Part shown: positions 58,141 through 64,000 of the stretch, piece after piece | How positions within the stretch are numbered: position 1 is the first letter of the stretch | Layout of the letters: every line of letters begins with the position of its first letter | Source: Rhodoluna sp. | Lineage (GTDB): Bacteria; Actinomycetota; Actinomycetes; Actinomycetales; Microbacteriaceae | Direction: 5' to 3' | DNA: 64,000 bases | Assembly (NCBI RefSeq): GCF_024641065.1 | Contig: NZ_JAHEDV010000001.1 | Span: 124,001-188,000 of the forward strand | Program-made: the position numbers and the translations under genes | Notes under the pieces: generated by a model | Seen by the model: the letters and a program-made list of their open reading frames with translations, nothing else | The model's database searches: none | What the model was told of the DNA's origin: nothing

Positions 58141-60792
58141 CTAAATTGCCTCGGTTAGGGCTTCGATAGCATCCGTGATTTTGGTTGAGTCACTGCCGCC
58201 ACCCTGTGCGATGTCGTCTTTACCGCCACCGCCACCGCCAAGAATTGCACTGGCAACACGAACCAATTGCCCGGCCTTCGCGCCTGATTTGCGTGCTGCT
58301 TCGTTCGTTGCAACAACAAGCATTGGCTTGTCAGCAATCACAGCAAACAGTGCAACTACGACAGACTCTGCTCCTGCTTTTTCACGGGTGTTTGAAACAA
58401 GACCACGTAGGTCATCGACAGACTCTAGCGCACCAAGGTTCTGCGAAATTAGGCGTACACCCTTGACTACCTTTGCCGATGAGATCAACTCTGGAACTCT
58501 GGTAGCCAATGATGCGCTTTGAAGTGCAGATAGCTTGCGCTGTGCGTTTTTCAGTTCCTCGATGGTGCTAGCAAGGCGTTCTTCAACAAGTTCTCTCGGT
58601 GCCTTTAGAGCCTCAGTCATTCGGGCAACCAGCGCACGCTCAGCTGCAAGGCTGCGGAAGGCTTCGATGCCTACCAGTGCCTCAAGGCGTCGAGAACCTG
58701 AGCCAACAGATGATTCACCGGTCAGTGCGATGAGCCCAATTTGAGAGCTTCGAGAAACGTGCGTTCCACCACAAAGCTCTCGTGACCAAGGGCCGCCGAT
58801 TTGAATGACGCGAACACTTTCATCGTAGGTTTCACCAAACAGTGCCACAGCGCCGAATTCACGGGCTTCTGGAAGGCTCATGTGCTGTGCGCTTACCGCC
58901 AAATCGCCGCGGATCGCAAGGTTGGTAACCTCTTCAATCTCGCTTCTGGTCTCAAGGCTAAGCGCCTGATTCCATGAGAAGTCAAGGCGAAGGTAGCCAG
59001 GCTTGTTATAAGAACCGCTTTGGAGTGCATCTGGGCCTAGAACTTGGCGAAGCGCGGCATGCACCACGTGGGTTCCAGAGTGCGCCTGGCAAGCACCGAC
59101 GCGCCAGTCGGCGTCGACCGAGGTGCTAACGCGCTGCCCCACGGTTACTTCTCCCTCACGCACAAGAACCTTGTGGCTAATTAGGCCCTTAACCGGCTTC
59201 TGGACGTCAAGAACTTCGAGCTTTAGCCCATCTCCAAGGATGAATCCAGCGTCGGAATCCTGGCCGCCAGATTCAGCGTAGAAAGATGTCTCACTCAAGA
59301 TAACTTCGGCGATTTGCCCGACCGACGCAACCTGGGAGTCAGCCCCGTCAACGATTAGGCCAAGTACCTTGGAGTCTGTCGAGAGCTCCTCGTAGCCAGT
59401 GAATTTGGTGACGCCCAGGGCGCGGAACGCTGAGTAAACAGAGAGATCGGTTCCGCCCAGTTTCTTTTCGCGTGCATCTGCCTTAGCGCGATCGCGCTGC
59501 TCAGCCATAAGCGCTTTGAAGCCGTCTCGATCAACTGTCAAACCAGCTTCCTCGGCAACTTCTAGAGTTAGGTCGATTGGAAAACCGTAGGTGTCGTGCA
59601 ACAAGAAGGCTGCGTCGCCGGCGAGTTGCTTAGAACCGGTTGCTTTGACCTCGGCTAGTGCCTCGTCCAAGAAAACTGTTCCCGCAGATAGCGTGCGCAA
59701 GAAGGTTTCTTCTTCAGCAAGCGCAGTGCGAAGAATTCGATCAAAGTCCCGATCCAGCTCCGGATAGGCGGCCATCATTGCGTTCTTAGATACAGGGAAC
59801 AATTCAGCAAAGGTTGGAGCCTCAACGCCGAGCAACCTCATTGCGCGCACAGTTCTTCGCAATAGTCGTCGAAGCACATAGCCTCTGCCGTCATTTGCCG
59901 GTGTAACGCCATCTCCGATTAGCATCAACGCTGAGCGGACGTGATCTGCTACTACTCGCAGTCGAACATCGTCTTCTACCGAGGCGCCGTATGATTTTTT
60001 CGAAAGAGTAGCAGCTGCGTCTAGAACCGGGCGAACTTGGTCAATTTCGTAAAGATTCTCAACGCCCTGCATCAAGAACGCAACGCGTTCCAGACCCATT
60101 CCAGTGTCAATGTTTTTCTTAGGAAGTTCACGAAGAATCTCGAACGAATCCTTGCCAGTTCCTTCCCCGCGTTCAAACTGCATGAACACAAGGTTCCAGA
60201 TCTCGATGTATCGATCTTCGTCAGCCTCAGGTCCGCCTTCACGCCCATATGCCGGGCCGCGGTCGTAATAGATTTCGGAGCATGGTCCAGCTGGACCAGG
60301 CTGCCCGGTAGACCAGTAGTTGTCTTTCATTCCGCGGCGCTGAATTCGCTCCATTGGAATGTCAGCGACTTCACGCCAGATAGAGATCGACTCATCGTCG
60401 TTCTCGAAGACGGTGACCCAAAGAAGTTGCGGATCTAGACCTAGGCATCCAGAGTCTAGTGAGCCGGTCAGGAACTCCCAGGCGTAGGTGATTGCTTCGC
60501 GTTTGAAATAGTCTCCAAACGAGAAATTGCCGTTCATTTGAAAGAACGTGCCGTGACGGGTTGTTTTTCCAACTTCTTCAATGTCAAGTGTGCGAACGCA
60601 CTTTTGAACGCTAGTTGCACGATCGAATGGGGCAGGAACTAATCCGCTCATGTACGGAATAAAGGGCACCATGCCGGCAACGGTGAAGAGAAGTGATGGG
60701 TCTTCGCTAATCAGAGAAGCTGAAGGAACAACGGTGTGACCGTTGCGCTCGAAAAAATCGAGCCAGCGCTGACGGATCTCAGCCGTCTGCAC
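58141..60792 (-). CDS. alaS: Alanyl-tRNA synthetase
   Basis: Charges tRNA-Ala. The 883 residues hold the class II catalytic core (DPSLLFTVAGMVPF, HGTFFQMNGNFSFGDYFK), tRNA-recognition helices, an editing domain with HSGTHVVHAALRQ and CGGTHVSRSSQIG metal ligands, and a C-terminal glycine-rich oligomerisation domain (LGGGGGGKDDIAQGGG). The start is GTG at 60792, one base after the stop of the small gene upstream. Confidence 0.98.
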   Translation of the reverse strand: MQTAEIRQRWLDFFERNGHTVVPSASLISEDPSLLFTVAGMVPFIPYMSGLVPAPFDRATSVQKCVRTLDIEEVGKTTRHGTFFQMNGNFSFGDYFKREAITYAWEFLTGSLDSGCLGLDPQLLWVTVFENDDESISIWREVADIPMERIQRRGMKDNYWSTGQPGPAGPCSEIYYDRGPAYGREGGPEADEDRYIEIWNLVFMQFERGEGTGKDSFEILRELPKKNIDTGMGLERVAFLMQGVENLYEIDQVRPVLDAAATLSKKSYGASVEDDVRLRVVADHVRSALMLIGDGVTPANDGRGYVLRRLLRRTVRAMRLLGVEAPTFAELFPVSKNAMMAAYPELDRDFDRILRTALAEEETFLRTLSAGTVFLDEALAEVKATGSKQLAGDAAFLLHDTYGFPIDLTLEVAEEAGLTVDRDGFKALMAEQRDRAKADAREKKLGGTDLSVYSAFRALGVTKFTGYEELSTDSKVLGLIVDGADSQVASVGQIAEVILSETSFYAESGGQDSDAGFILGDGLKLEVLDVQKPVKGLISHKVLVREGEVTVGQRVSTSVDADWRVGACQAHSGTHVVHAALRQVLGPDALQSGSYNKPGYLRLDFSWNQALSLETRSEIEEVTNLAIRGDLAVSAQHMSLPEAREFGAVALFGETYDESVRVIQIGGPWSRELCGGTHVSRSSQIGLIALTGESSVGSGSRRLEALVGIEAFRSLAAERALVARMTEALKAPRELVEERLASTIEELKNAQRKLSALQSASLATRVPELISSAKVVKGVRLISQNLGALESVDDLRGLVSNTREKAGAESVVVALFAVIADKPMLVVATNEAARKSGAKAGQLVRVASAILGGGGGGKDDIAQGGGSDSTKITDAIEALTEAI

Positions 60793-60793
60793 G

Positions 60794-61030
60794 TTATTTT
60801 GCGGTCGGCTTCGAGGCCGACCTGGTTGAAGCTTCTTTCGCTGGAGCCTTACGCTCGGCGGCTAGCTCAGACGAGCGCTCGGTAAAGCCCTCAGACATTG
60901 CTGCACCAAATTCGCGTGCTTTTTTGGCATAGTCATCAACGACAGCAGCGACCTTTGGGTTTTCTTGAATCTGCTTTGCAGCAGCAAGACCTGCGGCTGC
61001 ACCTACAGCGAACCAGAACAACTTCTTCAT
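60794..61030 (-). CDS. Small hydrophobic-start protein upstream of alaS (DUF6167-like)
   Basis: A 78-residue protein with a short N-terminal hydrophobic segment (3-18, FWFAVGAAAGLAAA) and a charged Lys/Glu/Ala-rich tail ending in low complexity. Position between a DUF948 gene and alaS matches a small actinobacterial family of unknown function. Translation may start after AGTAGG, or from a TAGGTT box five bases before the ATG. Its role is unknown. Confidence 0.75.
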   Translation of the reverse strand: MKKLFWFAVGAAAGLAAAKQIQENPKVAAVVDDYAKKAREFGAAMSEGFTERSSELAAERKAPAKEASTRSASKPTAK

Positions 61031-61038
61031 GACGAAAC

Positions 61039-61389
61039 CTACTTCTTTTTGCCTAGCAGAGTAGATCGCAGAGCCTTAGTTAGGCCAGCGATCTTTACAA
61101 GTGGTGAGCCGAGTGTTGCAGAAAATACTGCGACGAGCGAGCTTACATTTGAGCTAACTTCGGCAACGTTTTCAGTGATGATGTCAATTTTCGCTAGTTG
61201 CTTATTGGCAGAACTAACGGTCTCAGTGAGTTCAGAGAGCAGCGGAGACACGGTCTCGTTGAGGTCACGGATTGAAGTCCGTGTTTCATCGAGCACGCGA
61301 CCAAGCTTTAGAAGAGGCACTGCAGTGAAAATTACTAGTAGAACGAATCCACCTGCAAAGATCAATCCTGCGATTTCTCCACCGCTCAT
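61039..61389 (-). CDS. DUF948-family membrane protein
   Basis: A 116-residue protein with an N-terminal membrane helix (about 5-25) and a long helical, probably coiled-coil region (residues ~28-85: LDETRTSIRDLNETV and on) ending in basic GKKK. DUF948 proteins are conserved next to alaS in actinobacteria and resemble a general-stress/envelope family, with no settled function. AGGAG lies five bases before the ATG. Confidence 0.85.
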   Translation of the reverse strand: MSGGEIAGLIFAGGFVLLVIFTAVPLLKLGRVLDETRTSIRDLNETVSPLLSELTETVSSANKQLAKIDIITENVAEVSSNVSSLVAVFSATLGSPLVKIAGLTKALRSTLLGKKK

Positions 61390-61411
61390 CTGAACTCCTA
61401 AGTTTGCTTAT

Positions 61412-62041
61412 TTAGCGGGCTGCGTAGTACTCAACAACGAGCTGAACTTCACAGGTAACTGGAACTTCAGCGCGCTTTGGACGACGAACTAGGGTTGCGT
61501 GTAACTTGTCTAGCTGAACATCAAGGTAGCCAGGAACTGGAGGCAACACGTCAACGTGTCCGCCAGCAGCAGCAACCTGGAATGGCTCTGCGCCCTCAGA
61601 CTTAGCGTGTACGTGTACAAGCTGGCCTGGCTTTACGCGGAATGATGGGCGGTCAACGCGCTCACCGTTTACAAGGATGTGGCGGTGCACAACCATCTGA
61701 CGAGCCTGGGCAATGGTACGAGCGAAGCCGGCGCGTAGCACGACTGCGTCGAGACGCATTTCAAGAAGCTCTACTAGGTTTTCACCGGTTAGACCCTCAG
61801 CGCGCTTTGCTTCCTGGAAGGTCTTGCGAAGCTGTGCCTCACGGATGCCGTACTGAGCGCGTAGACGCTGCTTCTCGCGAAGACGAACGGCGTAGTCGCT
61901 GTCGGCCTTCTTCTTGGTGCGTCCGTGCTCACCTGGAGCGTATGGACGCTTCTCTAGATACTTAGCAGCCTTTGGGGTTAGGGCAATGCCCAGTGCGCGA
62001 GACAAACGAGTCTTGCTGCGGGTACGTGTAGTTTTTGACAC
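61412..62041 (-). CDS. rpsD: 30S ribosomal protein S4
   Basis: Primary 16S rRNA-binding protein that starts assembly of the small-subunit body. The 209 residues carry the S4 domain (RLDAVVLRAGFARTIAQARQ, residues ~95-160). The N-terminal zinc-binding cysteines of the C+ form are missing (none in the first 60 residues), so this is the zinc-free C- paralogue type. Start GTG at 62041 with AAAGGA about five bases upstream. It is encoded away from rpsM-rpsK-rpoA. Confidence 0.97.
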   Translation of the reverse strand: MSKTTRTRSKTRLSRALGIALTPKAAKYLEKRPYAPGEHGRTKKKADSDYAVRLREKQRLRAQYGIREAQLRKTFQEAKRAEGLTGENLVELLEMRLDAVVLRAGFARTIAQARQMVVHRHILVNGERVDRPSFRVKPGQLVHVHAKSEGAEPFQVAAAGGHVDVLPPVPGYLDVQLDKLHATLVRRPKRAEVPVTCEVQLVVEYYAAR

Positions 62042-62055
62042 GTGTTCCTTTCAAT

Positions 62056-62069
62056 GGATCTGAGGATCC
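62056..62069 (-). other. Small hairpin before the rpsD ribosome site
   Basis: GGATC and GATCC pair around a 4-nt loop, ending about eight bases before the AAAGGA of rpsD. S4 is an autogenous repressor in other bacteria, so a regulatory role is possible, but no known S4 motif was recognised here. Confidence 0.35.
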
Positions 62070-62125
62070 TTTTAATAGCGGTAAATGTTCACAAAACGGA
62101 TTCTGGGAATGAATCCTTTGCCACG

Positions 62126-62148
62126 GACCACTTGGCTATTCAGTGGTC
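62126..62148 (-). other. Hairpin in the rarA-rpsD intergenic region
   Basis: A perfect 7-bp inverted repeat, GACCACT and AGTGGTC, with a 9-nt loop, in the 202-nt gap between rarA and rpsD. A weaker imperfect hairpin (ACCTCTC/GAGAGGT) lies at 62198-62231. Neither has a U-run. The gap must hold the rpsD promoter, which I could not place with confidence; the hairpins may belong to the S4 leader. Confidence 0.4.
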
Positions 62149-62243
62149 GCACCGTGACGAAAGCTCGTACAGCCGCGTTCGAGCATTCCAGTCGGCAACC
62201 TCTCTAGCCTATCAGCGACTTGCTGAGAGGTAAAGAACCCTCG

Positions 62244-63584
62244 TTAGGCTTTTGGTCCTCGAATTATGGCCCGCAAACGGCTCCAGCGTTCAACCAGTTC
62301 ACGTTCAGCGCCTATTTCTTTGGGAAGAAAATACCGACGCTTAGCAACCTTTGTTGGCAAATATTCCTGTTCAACGACTGCAGCTGAGCTGTCATGAGGG
62401 TAAACATAGCCAATACCTGCGCCCGCTTTTCTGGCGCCTGCGTAGTTTGAACTACGCAGCGGGTTTGGCACTTCACCGATAAAACCATTCTCTACGTCGG
62501 TAATAGCGCTATTTATTGCGTTGTAAGCGGTGTTTGATTTCGGTGCCATCGCAAGATAGATGGTTGCTTCGGCCAACGGTATTCTGCCTTCGGGCATACC
62601 AATCATCGAGACAGCTTCACCAGCGGCAACCGCGAGTGATAGAGCCTGAGGGTCGGCCAGCCCAATATCTTCAGCGGCGAGAATAATCAATCGGCGAGCG
62701 ATGAACCGGGGATCCTCCCCTGCTGAAATCATTCTCGCTAGGTAATGAATAGCAGCGTCGGCGTCAGAACCACGCACAGATTTTATGAACGCGCTAATCA
62801 CGTCGTAGTGCTGGTCGCCGTTTTTGTCATATCTCGCGATAGCTTTATCCACTGCTTGTGCAACCAAATCAAGTGATAGCTCAGGTCTAGTCTTTTCTGG
62901 GGCGCCAGCCAAGGCGATTGTGGCGGCCGCTTCAAGCAAGGTAAGAGCACGCCGAGCATCTCCGGCAGCAAGCACGGCAATCTGCCTATTAACTTCTTCT
63001 GTACTTGAAACCACCGAATTCAGACCACGGATGTCGTTGAGTGCGCGTTCGATCAAGGCAATGATGTGCTCATCTGAAAGGGGTTTCAGGGTTAGAAGTA
63101 TCGAGCGTGACAGCAACGGAGCAATGACAGAGAAAGAGGGGTTCTCAGTAGTCGCAGCAATCAGGATTATCCAACCGCTTTCAACGCCCGGAAGAAGTGC
63201 GTCCTGCTGGGCTTTCGAGAAGCGGTGTATCTCATCGAGAAAGAGGATCGTGCTTACTCCGTATAAATCACGGTCGTTACGAGCTTTCTCCATAACTTCG
63301 CGCACATCCTTGACGCCAGCGGTGATTGCGCTGAGTTCAACAAATCTGCGTCCGCTCAGCCTTGCAACCAATTGAGCCAGCGTGGTTTTGCCAATACCGG
63401 GAGGACCCCAGAGAATTACCGAAGACGCGCTCAGAGATTCTCCAGCCATTGCTTTCACAGCAAGGGCGCTAAGTGGTTGCCCCGCACCTAGCAGATGCTC
63501 CTGACCGAGCACTTCATCCAAGGTATTTGGGCGCATTCTCGCCGCGAGCGGCATAGTGCCGGAATAGAGCGAGTTTTGCGACAT
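62244..63584 (-). CDS. rarA: Replication-associated recombination protein A (RarA/MgsA)
   Basis: AAA+ ATPase related to clamp-loader subunits that acts at stalled replication forks. The 446 residues show Walker A GPPGIGKTT (60-68), Walker B ILFLDEIHRFSKAQQD (113-128), the sensor TTENPSFSVIAPLLSRS block and a C-terminal oligomerisation domain with PKSNTAYNAI. The ATG lacks a ribosome site and has TAGCCT six bases upstream, so the message may be leaderless. It is divergent from the cyclophilin gene. Confidence 0.97.
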   Translation of the reverse strand: MSQNSLYSGTMPLAARMRPNTLDEVLGQEHLLGAGQPLSALAVKAMAGESLSASSVILWGPPGIGKTTLAQLVARLSGRRFVELSAITAGVKDVREVMEKARNDRDLYGVSTILFLDEIHRFSKAQQDALLPGVESGWIILIAATTENPSFSVIAPLLSRSILLTLKPLSDEHIIALIERALNDIRGLNSVVSSTEEVNRQIAVLAAGDARRALTLLEAAATIALAGAPEKTRPELSLDLVAQAVDKAIARYDKNGDQHYDVISAFIKSVRGSDADAAIHYLARMISAGEDPRFIARRLIILAAEDIGLADPQALSLAVAAGEAVSMIGMPEGRIPLAEATIYLAMAPKSNTAYNAINSAITDVENGFIGEVPNPLRSSNYAGARKAGAGIGYVYPHDSSAAVVEQEYLPTKVAKRRYFLPKEIGAERELVERWSRLRAIIRGPKA

Positions 63585-63590
63585 GTGTTA

Positions 63591-63596
63591 AGGCTA
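63591..63596 (-). promoter_or_regulatory. Candidate -10 box for leaderless rarA
   Basis: TAGCCT on the minus strand, six bases before the rarA ATG, within the 61-nt divergent region shared with the cyclophilin. TAGACT at about 63612-63617 on the plus strand could serve the opposite gene. -35 hexamers are poor for both. Confidence 0.45.
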
Positions 63597-63645
63597 TCGA
63601 AAATGTGAAGTGGCGCTCGCCTAGACTCGATGACGGAGGAAACCA

Positions 63646-64000
63646 ATGCCAAATAACAAGGATTTATCGAAATTTCGCGCTGCAGAAAGGCGTCGGCTAA
63701 CTGAATACCAACTTCGCGTAGACCAGCAAAACGCACTGGTTGCGAAGCGAAGAATAGATAACCGAAAAGCAGTTTTGTTTAGCGCTGGGGCAATCCTAGT
63801 TGCTCTCGCATTGCAGCTTTCGTATTTTGCATTTGGCCCAGGCAGCCCAAATGCCAATTTGGCTGAAACTCCGGGCAGTGTGCCTTCGATTTCGGTAGCT
63901 GAAAACCGCTCTTGGAGCGGTGAAATCTACATCAACGACTCAACCCTAGGTATCACCTTGGATGGCGTAAATGCCCCACAGGCAACGGCAAATTTCGTTG
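63646..64000 (+). CDS. Membrane-anchored peptidyl-prolyl isomerase, C-terminus beyond the window
   Basis: My translation from ATG 63646 gives 118 residues: a charged N-terminus, one membrane helix (about 43-63), a spacer, and the opening of a cyclophilin domain (SGEIYINDSTLGITLDGVNAP). The ATG has GGAGG seven bases upstream. Such membrane-anchored cyclophilins are usual next to rarA in actinobacteria and probably act outside the membrane on secreted proteins. The catalytic core is not in the window, so activity cannot be judged. Confidence 0.87.
   Translation, partial: MPNNKDLSKFRAAERRRLTEYQLRVDQQNALVAKRRIDNRKAVLFSAGAILVALALQLSYFAFGPGSPNANLAETPGSVPSISVAENRSWSGEIYINDSTLGITLDGVNAPQATANFV

Overview
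This window is a compact, gene-dense stretch of actinobacterial chromosome. Gene order (mltG-ruvX-alaS; aroE-aroC-aroK-aroB-aroQ-efp-nusB-pyrR-pyrB-pyrC; carA-carB-pyrF-gmk-rpoZ-coaBC-metK-priA-fmt; uvrB-uvrA-uvrC-rapZ-whiA-gap-pgk-tpiA), an ANTAR response regulator, WhiA, MltG and the actinobacterial trp-operon membrane proteins all point to Actinomycetota. Intermediate base composition by eye, very short intergenic gaps and the whiA-sod-gap arrangement suggest a streamlined Microbacteriaceae-like organism, perhaps of the Rhodoluna/Aquiluna type. That last step is inference and needs a phylogeny.

Almost everything reads on the minus strand, so the biological order runs from high to low coordinates. 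A cyclophilin (partial, + strand) and rarA diverge near 63.6 kb. Then follow rpsD, two small envelope proteins, alaS, ruvX, mltG, and the shikimate cluster aroE-C-K-B-Q, which ends in a terminator. Next come efp, nusB and a pyrimidine operon headed by pyrR, with a recognisable PyrR-binding element beside its ribosome binding site. That operon continues through pyrB, pyrC, a membrane protein, carA, carB, pyrF and gmk to rpoZ and coaBC. metK, priA, fmt, rsmB and rpe follow. A joined histidine-tryptophan run (hisE-G-F-I, trpE, two small membrane proteins, trpC-B-A, lgt) leads to gltB-gltD and pyk. After a bidirectional terminator shared with a + strand tRNA-Leu(CAA) come pdtaR, a + strand hotdog thioesterase, polA, rpsA (with a clear terminator), coaE, uvrB-A-C, rapZ, whiA, a superoxide dismutase and the glycolytic gap-pgk-tpiA trio, which is cut by the window edge.

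Functionally the window joins amino-acid synthesis (aromatic, His, Trp, Glu), nucleotide and cofactor synthesis (UMP, GMP kinase, CoA, SAM), translation (S1, S4, EF-P, AlaRS, Fmt, RsmB), DNA repair and replication (UvrABC, PolA, PriA, RarA, RuvX) and central carbon flux. No mobile element, CRISPR array, prophage or accessory island was seen, and there is no gene-free stretch over 300 bases.

I did not find a new multi-gene system. The most interesting non-gene signal is a recurring promoter/start geometry: a TAGGCT- or TAGCCT-like -10 box exactly 6 nt (7 in two cases) before an ATG, mostly without a usable Shine-Dalgarno sequence. It occurs at coaE, polA, rpe, aroQ, rarA, pdtaR and hisE and suggests leaderless mRNAs; metK is a looser case. 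Other points are the PyrR element at the pyrR start, the absence of yvcK between rapZ and whiA and of mihF before gmk, and several leader hairpins (rapZ, pgk, aroC, pyk, rpsD). No computation or database search was possible, so family assignments rest on motif recognition.
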